NCBI GenBank assembly: GCA_009840545.1
Contig: VXNM01000003.1
Coordinates: 62,001 to 126,000 of the forward strand
Direction: 5' to 3'
DNA from: Gammaproteobacteria bacterium
Lineage (GTDB): Bacteria; Pseudomonadota; Gammaproteobacteria; Pseudomonadales; Azotimanducaceae
Length of the DNA: 64,000 nucleotides
Shown here piece by piece: positions 8,609 through 18,700 of this stretch (positions are counted from its first letter, which is position 1; each line of letters begins with the position of its first letter). The notes beneath the pieces were generated by a model, which did no database searches, was not told the origin of the DNA, and saw only the letters and a program-made list of their open reading frames with translations. The translations under genes and the position numbers were made by a program.

Positions 8609-9865
8609 ATGCCAATGAATGTTAGCCCTGTGCCAACCCTTGACGAGGAAGTCAACCACGTTCGAATGGCAACCGCAGAAATCATCAATGAGCACATTCT
8701 TCCGTACGAAGGCAAACTTTGGGCTCGCAACCTCGATGGAACGACACCGTCTCAACAGGCCCAGTCGGAAGCAGCGGACCTGCGCCGAAACGTACAAAAC
8801 GAAGTCAAGAGAGCGAAGCTTTGGGCTCCTCATCTTCCACCAGAATTCGGTGGGATGGGTCTTAGTTTCATGCAACACGCCTACATGAACGAAGTACTTG
8901 CTTATGCTCCCGGTGCAGCCTCATTGTTTGGAGTAGTGGCTCCTAATTCCGGAAACCAGAAAATCCTCGTGAAGTACGGTACACCGCAGCAGCACGAAAA
9001 ATGGTTGATCCCCCTTACGGAGGGTCGTATGCAATCTGGGTTTTCCATGACCGAGCCTATGAATCCTGGCTCAGACCCACGCTCTTTGACTACCCGTGCC
9101 GTTCTAGATGGAGATGAATGGGTAATCAATGGACACAAGTGGTTTACATCAAATGGCCATGCAGCCGACTTCTATATCGTGATGTGCAGAACAGCGGACA
9201 TGGACGATCCAACGGGAGCGAACGAGAAAATGACTCAAATCATCGTTCCACGAACGACTCCCGGAGTAAACATCATTCGGGGGGTGCCCGTGTGGGGCAA
9301 GCGATCAAGCCACTGCGAAATCAAGTACGAAAACGTCAGGGTCCCCAAAGAAAACCAATTGGGCAGAACCGGTACAGGCCATCAAGCCGCTCAAGATCGG
9401 CTCGGTGCAGGGCGCATCTATCACTGCATGAACTCAGTGGGCGCGATGTGGAGATGCTTCGATCTTATGGTGGATCGAATCATCAAACGCAAAGTGCATG
9501 GCGGCGAGACACTGGAACACAAACAATTTATGCAGGGATTCATAGCCGACTCCTACATGGACATTCAGTCCTCTCGACTCATGGTTGTGGACTGCGCACA
9601 GAAAATGGAGGCGGGCGCAGATTCGCGGACTGACATATCGTCAATCAAGGTCTATGTACCAGCGGCTTACCACAGAGTAGTCGATCGTGCTATTCAGGTT
9701 TACGGAGCGGCAGGTGTGTCGGGAGACTATCCCTTCGCAGACATGTACACCGGAGCAAGAACGCTGCGTATCGCGGACGGACCCGATGAAGTCCACAAAA
9801 TTCTGATTGCCAAAAACGTGCTTCGACGCTATCACGCCGGAGAGTCCTGGGACTTTGGAAACTAG
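8609..9865 (+). CDS. Acyl-CoA dehydrogenase family protein, 418 aa
   Basis: This FAD-dependent alpha,beta-dehydrogenase of acyl-CoA thioesters has the full three-domain ACAD layout: a helical N-terminus, a beta-domain with the FAD/substrate signature 'GFSMTEPMNPGSDP' and 'INGHKWFTSNG', and a C-terminal helical domain with 'IQVYGAAGVSGDYPFADMY'. 'RIADGPDEVHK' near the end is typical of the ACAD10/11 and FadE subgroup. The start is set by GGAGGG at 8596-8601, 7 nt before ATG 8609. The hydratase gene follows 9 nt after its stop, so the two are probably cotranscribed. Confidence 0.93.
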   Translation: MPMNVSPVPTLDEEVNHVRMATAEIINEHILPYEGKLWARNLDGTTPSQQAQSEAADLRRNVQNEVKRAKLWAPHLPPEFGGMGLSFMQHAYMNEVLAYAPGAASLFGVVAPNSGNQKILVKYGTPQQHEKWLIPLTEGRMQSGFSMTEPMNPGSDPRSLTTRAVLDGDEWVINGHKWFTSNGHAADFYIVMCRTADMDDPTGANEKMTQIIVPRTTPGVNIIRGVPVWGKRSSHCEIKYENVRVPKENQLGRTGTGHQAAQDRLGAGRIYHCMNSVGAMWRCFDLMVDRIIKRKVHGGETLEHKQFMQGFIADSYMDIQSSRLMVVDCAQKMEAGADSRTDISSIKVYVPAAYHRVVDRAIQVYGAAGVSGDYPFADMYTGARTLRIADGPDEVHKILIAKNVLRRYHAGESWDFGN

Positions 9866-9874
9866 GGGTTGGGT

Positions 9875-10579
9875 TTGAATACACTCGTTGCAGAAATAGC
9901 ACGGGCCATGCGCGCAAGGAGTGCTATGCCCAAAATGCCGGATGCTCTGACAATTGATGAAGGCTACGCGATACAAAGCCAAGTAGTTGATACGCTTGCC
10001 GATGGCCCAGTTGCTGGGATAAAGGCTGGCATGACTGCGGAAGGTCCGCAAAAGATGTTCGGTCTGACGCACCCACTTGTGGGTTCCCTATATCAATGGG
10101 GACGACTAGATTCGGGATCCTCGTTCCCTTCGCTTCCTGGAGTGAGTTTGGAGTGTGAAATCGGACTGATTGTCAATGATCAAGGTGTAGCCAAGTCTGC
10201 TGGGCCAGTAATCGAGATCCCCTTTCTTTCGTGGTCCTCGTCGGAAGATGCCAAAGGATCGAATGTCGCAGCAATCAACGTAGGAGCAGACCGCTATATC
10301 GTGGGCGAGTTTTTCCCTCTTCGAGATGATTACGAATCGCTCTCTGTGAAGCTAACCCGTGATAAAGAAACTTTGTGCGAGGCGAGCCTGTCGGAAGCGT
10401 TGGGAGGACCTGCGAAAGCGATTGAATGGATGCTTGAAGAGTCCACCAAAAGGGGACTAACTCTCTCCGACGACATGCTTCTGATTACAGGAGCTTGTGG
10501 TGGAATTCGACCGGCAGAGCCAGGATTCCATGTGGCGGACTACGGCGAACTAGGTTCGATTGAGTTCACCGTAACTTAA
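9875..10579 (+). CDS. 2-oxopent-4-enoate hydratase-like protein (FAH fold)
   Basis: This is the MhpD/fumarylacetoacetase-like fold, which hydrates 2-hydroxy-2,4-dienoates in aromatic meta-cleavage pathways or decarboxylates related oxo-acids. Visible are 'AGIKAGMT' (substrate Lys region), the metal-binding Glu pair in 'LECEIGLIV', and the C-terminal 'LITGACGGIRPAEPG' loop. At about 235 residues it is slightly short for MhpD (about 260). AGGGG at 9864-9868 sits 6 nt before a TTG at 9875, which I prefer as start; a TTG at 9869 would be too close. It follows the acyl-CoA dehydrogenase directly. Whether it serves the homogentisate genes next door is unknown: it is not a classical fumarylacetoacetase. 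Confidence 0.75.
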   Translation: MNTLVAEIARAMRARSAMPKMPDALTIDEGYAIQSQVVDTLADGPVAGIKAGMTAEGPQKMFGLTHPLVGSLYQWGRLDSGSSFPSLPGVSLECEIGLIVNDQGVAKSAGPVIEIPFLSWSSSEDAKGSNVAAINVGADRYIVGEFFPLRDDYESLSVKLTRDKETLCEASLSEALGGPAKAIEWMLEESTKRGLTLSDDMLLITGACGGIRPAEPGFHVADYGELGSIEFTVT

Positions 10580-10589
10580 ATGGTTGGGG

Positions 10590-11705
10590 CTACGAAGGAC
10601 TCGTCCAACTTGTCGCGTATCCCTCGATCTCATACTCTGACGAACACGCTTCGAGTGGGTCGCGAGCATCCACCATCACTGCCACCTCATTCGTGTGAGT
10701 ACTTGGTTGCTCGTACATCCGAGTGAGAGCTCCCGGATGTGGTCCATGGGTGATTCCACCAGGATGAAAAGTCATCATTCCTGCATCGATGTGATCGCGA
10801 CTGAAGAAATTCCCATCATGAAAAAAGAGAACTTCGTCGTAGTCTTCGTTGTTGTGAAAGAACGGAACTTTAATAGCTGTTTCGTCGGTCTCAAAGGGAC
10901 GCGGAACGAATGTACTTATCAAAAACCGCTCACTTGCAAAGGTCGCATGCACTGATGGTGGCAAGTGATAGCGGTGACTGGTGATCGGCATTATGTCTTG
11001 GACATTTAATCGAATTGGGGCTAGATCGCCAGTCCAACCAACGGCATCAAGTGGGTTGTATGGATAGGAAAGCGTCGTAACGGAATCGCGTTTCTTAACT
11101 TTGACGTCCCAGTTTGATTCGTCCTGTTGATCAAAGAATGCTTCATCCATTGTCGGAGTATCAAGGCTTGCGGGATCAAAAATAGCGTGGGGACCCAACA
11201 GTCCCCGTTCTGGCAACTGAATTTGTGCTCCTTTGGCTTCAATTAATAGTGCCTGTATTGACACCTTGCCCGCAAGTCTCCACATCGTTCCTCGAGGGAT
11301 TACGACATAATCGCCAGACCGCACTTCCATATGTCCAAAGTCACAAAAGAAGTCTGCTTCTCCTCCATGCACAAACACTGCCAAATCTCCGTCCGCATCT
11401 CGGCAGAGACATGCCATTGATTGATTGGTATGCCAATACGAAATACTCACGAATTCGTTTTGCAGGATTTTGGTTGCTTGCCAAGGATCCAACGAAGCCG
11501 GTATGGTGTTGAGATTGAATGCCTTGGGTTGCAATGGTCCGTCGACAGCAGTCCAACCAGTCGGAGGTCTGCGATGATAAAGCCGGGCAGAAGGCCCGCT
11601 AAATCCCTCTCTTCCCAATTCGCGCTCGAATGTACCCTCAGGAAGATCTCGATGGGCCTGACGAGATGTCTGACCTTGTTGCCAAGTTGCGTTAAACGGT
11701 TTCAC
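10590..11705 (-). CDS. hmgA: Homogentisate 1,2-dioxygenase, 371 aa
   Basis: This non-heme Fe(II) enzyme opens the ring of homogentisate to maleylacetoacetate in tyrosine/phenylalanine breakdown. It is a cupin-fold protein with the family's 'FFHNNEDYDEVLFFHDG' block (iron His and Glu region) and 'HPGGITHGPHPGAL', which holds the final His ligand and active-site His. At 371 residues it is shorter than the usual proteobacterial or eukaryotic form (about 430), and resembles the compact bacterial/archaeal variant. The start overlaps the 3' end of the hpd gene by 14 nt, so the two form one transcript. It converges with the hydratase gene, whose stop lies 10 nt away. Confidence 0.88.
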   Translation of the reverse strand: MKPFNATWQQGQTSRQAHRDLPEGTFERELGREGFSGPSARLYHRRPPTGWTAVDGPLQPKAFNLNTIPASLDPWQATKILQNEFVSISYWHTNQSMACLCRDADGDLAVFVHGGEADFFCDFGHMEVRSGDYVVIPRGTMWRLAGKVSIQALLIEAKGAQIQLPERGLLGPHAIFDPASLDTPTMDEAFFDQQDESNWDVKVKKRDSVTTLSYPYNPLDAVGWTGDLAPIRLNVQDIMPITSHRYHLPPSVHATFASERFLISTFVPRPFETDETAIKVPFFHNNEDYDEVLFFHDGNFFSRDHIDAGMMTFHPGGITHGPHPGALTRMYEQPSTHTNEVAVMVDARDPLEACSSEYEIEGYATSWTSPS

Positions 11706-12741
11706 TGAGCACTCCTCTTCGTTGTTGATCTCGTTCTACACTTTCGAAAAGTGCTTGAAAGTTACCTTCACCAAAGCCCGTATTTCCCAAACGTTGAATG
11801 ATTTCAAAGAATATGGGACCAATCATGTCTTGAGTGAAAATCTGCAAGAGAAATCCTTCCTCCGGAGATCCGTCTATGAGAATCTGGCGTTCTTGCATTT
11901 CTCGAACGTCCTGACCGTGATCCTTCACGCGGTCACCAAGCATCTCGTAGTACGTGTCAGGAGTTGATTGAAACTCGATTCCGTTACTTCGCAACCTGTC
12001 TACCGCACTGTAAATGTCATCTGTATGCAACGCGATGTGCTGAATGCCCTCGCCGTGGTAACGCTGTAGGTATTCCTCAATCTGTGATTTGTCGTCTGCA
12101 GATTCGTTAAGGGGAATTCGTAACTTGCCGCAAGAGCCCGTCATGGCTTTTGAGACAAGTCCTGTTTGAACACCGTGAATCTGAAAACGTTGTGCTTCGT
12201 GAAAGTCAAAAACCTGCTCGTAGAAGTCAGCAAACTTCATTAAGTTGCCCCGCTCCAGATTGTGTGTGAGATGATCGATGTGTGAAAGTGGCCCAGCGGG
12301 ACACCCGGTCGATTTTGGAGAAAGCTGAAAATCAACATCGTAGATCGTTTGATCTCCATATCGATCCACCAGGTAGATCAGTGAGCCTCCGACTCCCAGA
12401 ATTGCGGGGATCGACAACTCCATCGGTCCAACCGCAGCCTCGATTCGGGTAGCTCCTCTCCGCTCAGCGAGATCTACAGCTTGTCTTGCATCCTGAACGC
12501 GAAACGCAATAGCGTTTGCCGAATCTCCATGTTTTGCAGCGAAGAGCGAAGCTCGTGTATCTGGCTCTCCGTTCAGAATGAAACTAATATCGTTTTGTTG
12601 GTACAGATGGACGTTCTTGCTTCGATGTTTTCCCACCAAAGAGAAACCAAGCTTTTCGAACCCTTCGCGCAAGCAGTTTGGGTCCGGGCTTGTAAACTCA
12701 ACAAATTCAAAGCCATCAGTTCCGATGAGTTCCCTGGGCAC
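11692..12741 (-). CDS. hpd: 4-hydroxyphenylpyruvate dioxygenase, 349 aa
   Basis: The enzyme converts 4-hydroxyphenylpyruvate to homogentisate and is a two-domain VOC-fold protein. The Fe(II) triad is visible as His157 ('HIDHLTHN'), His235 ('GIQHIALHTDD') and Glu313 ('GPIFFEIIQR'). The C-terminal 'GFGEGNFQALFESVERDQ' is the conserved gating helix. The start is GTG at 12739-12741, with GGAAG 6 nt upstream on the minus strand. It is divergent from a MarR regulator 42 bp away and cotranscribed with homogentisate dioxygenase. Maleylacetoacetate isomerase and a classical fumarylacetoacetase are not seen in the window. Confidence 0.94.
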   Translation of the reverse strand: MPRELIGTDGFEFVEFTSPDPNCLREGFEKLGFSLVGKHRSKNVHLYQQNDISFILNGEPDTRASLFAAKHGDSANAIAFRVQDARQAVDLAERRGATRIEAAVGPMELSIPAILGVGGSLIYLVDRYGDQTIYDVDFQLSPKSTGCPAGPLSHIDHLTHNLERGNLMKFADFYEQVFDFHEAQRFQIHGVQTGLVSKAMTGSCGKLRIPLNESADDKSQIEEYLQRYHGEGIQHIALHTDDIYSAVDRLRSNGIEFQSTPDTYYEMLGDRVKDHGQDVREMQERQILIDGSPEEGFLLQIFTQDMIGPIFFEIIQRLGNTGFGEGNFQALFESVERDQQRRGVLSETV

Positions 12742-12776
12742 AGTGTTCTTCCGTTCAAACCTCTTACCAAAATATA

Positions 12777-12790
12777 GTTACAAATGAAAC
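12777..12790. promoter_or_regulatory. Candidate MarR operator overlapping the marR start
   Basis: The hpd-marR spacer is only 42 bp. Across the marR start codon lies an imperfect palindrome of the form GTTnCAnnTGnAAC (14 bp). Size and symmetry fit MarR-family operators, and binding here would block both divergent genes. Inferred from symmetry only. Confidence 0.3.
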
Positions 12791-13242
12791 AAAAATCAAC
12801 ACTTGAGCTTCAGAACTTCATGCCGTATCGGCTCTCAGTTCTGACAAATCGAATCAGCACCCTTATTTCAACTGCTTACAGCGAGTCGTTCGGAATTCGC
12901 ATTCCAGAATGGCGAACAATTGCTGTGCTTGGCGACACATCCCGTTTAACAAACAGCCAAATCGCCGAACGAACCGCAATGGATAAAGTAACGGTATCTC
13001 GAGCTGTGAGAGATCTTGTTCAGAAACGGTTGGTTGCACGACGGACATCTAGAAAAGACAGACGAGTGGTATACCTTAATCTGACTCGCGAAGGGAAAAG
13101 TGTCTACTTGCAAATAGTTCCCATGGCCCTTCGCTATGAGGCTCAAATACTCGGAATCCTCGAAGAAAATGAACGGGAGTACCTTGACCATTTGCTTACT
13201 AAATTACAGCTTGGAGTCGATGAACTGAGCGCGGGACCTTAG
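12784..13242 (+). CDS. MarR-family transcriptional regulator, 152 aa
   Basis: This is a winged-helix repressor with the usual MarR length. The recognition region reads 'LTNSQIAERTAMDKVTVSR' (about residues 57-75), followed by the wing 'KDRRVVYLNLTREGK' with the conserved DxR. Dimerisation helices lie at both ends. It is divergent from hpd-hmgA across a 42-bp spacer, so control of tyrosine catabolism with homogentisate or a related acid as ligand is likely (inference from position). The next gene, a CoA-transferase fusion, starts 92 bp downstream on the same strand. Confidence 0.9.
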   Translation: MKQKSTLELQNFMPYRLSVLTNRISTLISTAYSESFGIRIPEWRTIAVLGDTSRLTNSQIAERTAMDKVTVSRAVRDLVQKRLVARRTSRKDRRVVYLNLTREGKSVYLQIVPMALRYEAQILGILEENEREYLDHLLTKLQLGVDELSAGP

Positions 13243-13334
13243 CGAGGCAAGCTCCCCTCGACCGCAAACACGCTGTTAGTATCATGGAAGCCGACTTCGA
13301 CGAGCCTCTTTGCACGGCGTAGGGAACGTTCCAC

Positions 13335-15665
13335 GTGAAACCTTTGAAGAGTTATCGAGTAATTGAGCTTGGCAACGGTCCAGTCACGGGTCTCGCGGGA
13401 ATGGTGCTCGCGGATTTTGGTGCGGACGTGATTAAGATTGATCCCCCAGGAGGCGATCCGTTCCGCGAAATGCCGGCGTCTTTGCTTTGGACTAGAGGCA
13501 AGAGACAGCTCACCGTGGATTTGCGCAATGCCGCAGAATTGGAGAAATTGCGTACCCTCATCATCGATACAGCAGACGGCGTGATGACTACGCTGCGCAG
13601 ACAGAAACGAGAGTCCTTGAGCTTGGATTCAGCATCTCTTCAGGAATCCAGACCTGATCTTGTCTATGGCTCAGTATCCGGATTCGGCGAGAAAGGTCCT
13701 TACTCACACTACCCGGGGTATGAAGGGCTGGTCGCAGCAAAATCCGGGAGGATGATGAACTTCGCTGGAGTTGCAGACAGACCGGGGCCAAATTTCTCTG
13801 CACTACAGGTCGGAATACATGCAACATCTCAAACCTTGGCATCGGGAATGCTGGCTTCCTTCGAATGTCGGCGCAAATCAGGCAAAGGACTGTCCTTCGA
13901 AACTTCACTGCTTCGAGGAATGATCCCCTACGAAATGGGGGTGTCAGCCTTGTCGCAACTCTATGACAAAGGAATCGTCCCTAGACCGCAGCGTGAACGT
14001 GATCGGACCGTTTCGATGCCGACTCTGAACTACCATCCTGTCCGTACCAAGGATGGAAAATGGCTACAACTAGGAAATTTGCTTCCCCACCTACTCGACA
14101 ATTTCTTTCGTGCTAGCGGATTCGACTACGTCTTCACAAATCCGAGTTACACAGGAGATCCCTTCCGCTGGGATCGAGAAGTACTTGAAAAATTCCGTGA
14201 CGCTATGTTTGAGCACATGCAAACGCGCACGGCCAGCGATTGGATGGCTCACTATGTGAAGGACGGCGAAGTTGCTGCTCATCCATACCAATCGTCGCAG
14301 GAGGCGCTATCAGATCCTGACGTCGTGATGAACGGTCACGTTGTCACAAAGGGAGAAACTCGGCAACTTGGATTGATTGCTAATTTGACTGAAACTCCTG
14401 GAGAAGTCGGTGGTGCCATTAAAGGAACGACATTTCTCGAGTTGCAAGATAGAAGTCCTGCCCCAAAACCTGCCTCCAACGGCAGTCCCACCCTCCCATT
14501 GGAGGGCGTAACTATCGTTGAGAGTGCAACAATTATTGCTGCACCTCTAGGTGCCTCAACACTATCCGATCTTGGTGCAAGGGTGATCAAAATTGAACCG
14601 CTGACCGGAGATCCATTCCGTGGCATGATGAGAGCGCTCGGCGCTTCAAAATGCAATGTTGGGAAGGAGTCAATCTGCATTGATCTAAAGTCCCGGGAGG
14701 GACAAGCTATCGCCCACAAACTCGCAAAGCAGAGCGACATCTGGCTGCACAACTATCGCGTGGGAGTACCGGAGAAACTTGGAATCGGGTATCAAGAACT
14801 CTCCGCAATCAATCCAGATCTGATTTATGTTTCCGCAAACGGCTATGGTCCAAACGGGCCGGGAGCGAAACGCCCTTCAACCCATCCTGTCCCCGGTGCG
14901 GCATTGGGAGGTGTTGTATGGCAGATTGGAGAGATGCCCGACCCTGAGAAAGAACTCAACAACGCTGAATTGCGCGATATGGCTCGGAAACTGCTACGAG
15001 CTAACGAAGTCAATCCCGATCCTAATACATCAATGGTCATCGCAACTACGGCAATCCTAGGTCTATGTGCCCGATCCGCATCGGGCAAGGGTCAGAAGAT
15101 TTTCTTGGACATGTTCGGAGCAAATGCGTATGCGAACTGGGACGACTTCCTCTCTTATCCTGACAAGCCTCCAAGACCTAGTGTAGATTCCAATGGATTT
15201 GGACTAGGTCCGCTCTATCGACTGTATGAAGCGGCGGATGGTTGGGTCTTTCTAGCTGCAGTTACACCCAACGAGAAACGATTAGTCGGGCAGACATTCG
15301 ATCTGGACATAGGAAACGAGAGCTTTGAATCGAGACTAGAAGGCTTGTTCAAGACTAAATCGGTAGTAGAGTGGGAGACCGAACTCAACGAAATAGGAAT
15401 TGGTTGTGTCGAAGCGAGTGGCCCCGTGCCGCCAATGTTTTTCATGGTCGATGAGCACGTCGCCCAAGAAGGCATCCTTGTTGAAGCAACGCATCCCGAA
15501 TGGGGAACTTACAAGCGACTCGGGCCAATGTCAGTATTCGACAAGGGTTCCTATGCAGGGACAGAAGCTGCTGGTGGTTCGACGACTTCCCTATTGAAAG
15601 AGCTTGGATATGACGACAACGAGATCAGCGAACTCGTTGAATCAAATGTTGTTCGAGCCCGTTGA
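13335..15665 (+). CDS. Double-length CaiB/BaiF (class III) CoA-transferase fusion, 776 aa
   Basis: Two CaiB/BaiF domains are joined in one chain: residues about 1-385 ('VIELGNGPVTGLAGMVLADF...DVIKIDPPGGDPFR') and about 392-776 ('VTIVESATIIAAPLGASTLSDLGARVIKIEPLTGDPFR'-like block). Class III CoA-transferases swap CoA between carboxylic acids through an aspartyl-CoA anhydride. In domain 1 the position of the catalytic Asp ('D...G' before the 'GMLASFE.RR.SGKG' block) reads 'ALQVG', with no Asp. In domain 2 'DPNTSMVIATTAI' keeps an Asp at the matching place, with Ser for Gly. So only the second half looks catalytic. The start is GTG 13335 behind AGGGAA. It converges with the giant TPR gene. Confidence 0.88.
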   Translation: MKPLKSYRVIELGNGPVTGLAGMVLADFGADVIKIDPPGGDPFREMPASLLWTRGKRQLTVDLRNAAELEKLRTLIIDTADGVMTTLRRQKRESLSLDSASLQESRPDLVYGSVSGFGEKGPYSHYPGYEGLVAAKSGRMMNFAGVADRPGPNFSALQVGIHATSQTLASGMLASFECRRKSGKGLSFETSLLRGMIPYEMGVSALSQLYDKGIVPRPQRERDRTVSMPTLNYHPVRTKDGKWLQLGNLLPHLLDNFFRASGFDYVFTNPSYTGDPFRWDREVLEKFRDAMFEHMQTRTASDWMAHYVKDGEVAAHPYQSSQEALSDPDVVMNGHVVTKGETRQLGLIANLTETPGEVGGAIKGTTFLELQDRSPAPKPASNGSPTLPLEGVTIVESATIIAAPLGASTLSDLGARVIKIEPLTGDPFRGMMRALGASKCNVGKESICIDLKSREGQAIAHKLAKQSDIWLHNYRVGVPEKLGIGYQELSAINPDLIYVSANGYGPNGPGAKRPSTHPVPGAALGGVVWQIGEMPDPEKELNNAELRDMARKLLRANEVNPDPNTSMVIATTAILGLCARSASGKGQKIFLDMFGANAYANWDDFLSYPDKPPRPSVDSNGFGLGPLYRLYEAADGWVFLAAVTPNEKRLVGQTFDLDIGNESFESRLEGLFKTKSVVEWETELNEIGIGCVEASGPVPPMFFMVDEHVAQEGILVEATHPEWGTYKRLGPMSVFDKGSYAGTEAAGGSTTSLLKELGYDDNEISELVESNVVRAR

Positions 15666-15668
15666 CAC

Positions 15669-15685
15669 AAGCCTTCGTAAGGTTT
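15669..15685. terminator. Possible bidirectional terminator hairpin between convergent genes
   Basis: In the 38-bp space between the convergent CoA-transferase and giant TPR genes lies AAGCCTT-CGT-AAGGTTT, a 7-bp stem (one G-T pair) with a 3-nt loop. There is no long T-run, so strength is doubtful. Confidence 0.3.
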
Positions 15686-15703
15686 GGAGCTCAATCAGGG
15701 TGG

Positions 15704-18700
15704 CTACGATGACTCTTCTTCCTCCTCTTCGTCTTCTTCGATTAGCCCTCCAGCTTCTTTGATAGATTCGTAAGCATTTTCCAACCTAAAGATTCGGGGA
15801 CCCAAGCTTTCCGCGTATTCTGTATCCTTCGCTTCCTCAGCAATTCCCCTCAGCTCAATGAGTAGGCTGAGTCCAGACTTTTCCGTTTCTCCTAGCCTTG
15901 CAATAGCCAACGCAACGGTAGGTTCTTGTGACTTTCGCAGCGACTTGACGAGGTCCAATTTGCGTTCTTCCGCGACTATGTCCTGCTCCAGTGCAGTTCG
16001 AGCTATTTGCGAATCGACATCAAAATCGAGCTCTGTCGCGATTGAAAGAAATGAAGCAAGTGTGCCTTGAGGGCGTTCTTCGTCGTCCTGATTTAAAAGC
16101 CAGTCTTGGAGAGACAATGCGATGTCATGTGCTCTTTCCATTGAATTCTGCAATTTGGAAAGCCTTGCCATGCGAACCAGTGCCAAATACGCGCCGACTT
16201 GGCTAATTGACTTGTCTCCAAGCCATGATTTGAACTGTCGAATGAGCGAGTCGATCGCCTCAAAGTCCTCAAAGTCAACCATGTCGTCCAGCGCGTAAAA
16301 GAACATTTCTGATCCAACGGAAGGTTGATCAGGTTCCGTCACGCTTCTGTAGGAACGGCCAGTGTGCTGGTTGTCCAGACCCAAGATTCGAACCAATGTC
16401 TGGATACTTGCCATTTTTTGAGCTTCAGTACTAACAACGTACCTAGATCCAATTCCCATGCGTTCAGGTTGCATCGAGGACTCATCAGTCGTCAGCGGAT
16501 AGTAGAGTCTCTTGAGGTACCTGTGGCCCTTCGCAAAGTCCCTCGCACGGTAATGAGCACGGATGAGCTGAACAAGCTTTAGTGCTTCGTACACTTCGAT
16601 TTCCTCGGCCATTTGAGAAATGTCTGGGTGAATTCGTTCTGCTTGGCCGATTACTTCTGATGGAGGATAGGCCACTGAGAGCGCGCGAACTGCAAAAGCC
16701 TTCCATACGTTCTGAATCTGCTCATCGTTGTCAAAGGGTCTAACTAACGGAATCACTCTTTGAACAAGAGCTTGTGCATTTTCCGGTGGAAGATTTTCGT
16801 TTGCACCCTCAACCAGTGTGAGAATATTCGAAGGTGAGCTCTGCGGCATGTTGTACATAATCATATTGGATGACTGACCGCTAAATTCTCCATATCGAAT
16901 CTGATTTAGGACAAGCATTTCGTAACAATCAACCGCCTCATCGTATCTTCCGGATTTTGCCAGTAGACGCGCAATCTTCTGGAGTCTGTCGGGACTCGAT
17001 TCACTAATTCGGCGAGCCCTAGCAATGAGAGCGTCCGATTCGGATTCGGTCAACTGAACATCGGCATCGGCGGCTAAAGTAAGCCACATCATGAACTCAT
17101 GCCCATCAGCCGTAGCGTCGACAACCCTTGCTGAGAGTTCGTCTAAACGTTGCGACATTTCGTTTGGAAAATGCTGGTATGCCTTGGAGGTCTGTTCGTA
17201 CATCGACATTGAAGCTTGTCGCTCCCAGGGCGATAAAGCAACCAAGAAGCTTTCCAATTCCCGTCCCAGAGGTGCTTTTGATACAAGAACCTCCAGCAAG
17301 GTTGGAATCTCCTCCTCTTCCTCTATTTGTCCTCCTGAAACAATGTATCCGATTGGGCCAGGTAAAGCGCTCACCCCGAATCTCATGGAACTGGACATGT
17401 ACATAACGTTCGACGACGGTTTGCCTTTACTCGGATACTGAATCAGCAGCGGTTGAATATTTCTACTGCCGTAAAACCGGCTCATCGAATCGCCAAGACC
17501 TGCTGCCTGAGAACCACGCCAGAGCGAACGTAGCTGATTTGGCACCTCATCAGGATCTATACTTTCGGAGTTTGCGCTTTCCTGCAATCTGGTGAAGACT
17601 GCGTCAAGTCCCTTAGGCAAAAAATCCTGTGAACCGTAGTTGGCCATGACGCCTCGAATTCTTCTTAGAAGGTCTTCAGTGGGGTCTCTTTGTCCGGGAC
17701 CTACAACTTCATCGTTTGTCCTAAAAATCTCTTCACGAATTTCCGCCCGCCGCAAGTCGGGGCTACCACCTAGCGCCATTGACAATGCCAAATCATAGTT
17801 TTCAAACTTGAGAGCAGAGATATAGTAGGCCATTCGTACATTGTTGTTATTGTCTTCTAATCTGTGATATGCTTCCAACCAATCCAAGACTTCTGTTGAA
17901 TACAAGCTCGACCAAATCAAGCGTTCGATAAAGTACTTTTCATCCGGAAACTTTTTGTGCAATGCCTCATAAATATCTGCTAGTTTTCTCCCTACTTCCA
18001 ATATTTCTGGATCATTGCCCCCGTAATAGTATGATGTTTGATTCACCATCAATTTGGCAACTTCTAAATCGTCAATGTTCCCCTGGAGGATATCGTCAAC
18101 AGACTTCAAATATTGGTCTTTGAAGACTGTATACAAAGCATCTCTAAAGTAAAACCACAGGTTAGAATTCTGTGCAGTATTTTGGAAATCAAGCAGGGCA
18201 CGATACGCAGCGTCAATGTCTCCCGTGTGATATTCTCTCATTAGACTCGCGATTTGACTGGAGCCTCGAATCTTTGATGCAAAATCACTAACAATGTCCA
18301 GATATGAGCTTATGTTTGAATCGTGAATATTGAACAAAATGACCATTGACTGCATTCTTTGTCTGACATACTCGTCTTGCAGATTCATCTTGTCAAGAAG
18401 TTCCGCCACAGTGGTCTTTACTCGGTCTTGAAGAGTTTGATCTAGAGGGCTAGAGAAGAAATCACCAAGTACTGTAGAAACGTCTATTCCAATGGAAACC
18501 TGGTTTTCACGAAGGTTTCCGACAAAGTGCTCAAATAGCAATACAAGCTCTTCAATTCCTCCACGCTCCTTGGTGTAGTACCACAAACTTGCGATGCGAT
18601 AGTAATACCGTCGCAGAGTCTCTTTGACATCAGCATCTCTCATGAATTCTTCGCTGATGGGTACCAAACGTTCTCCAAGAATGTCCTCCAGTTCAATCAT

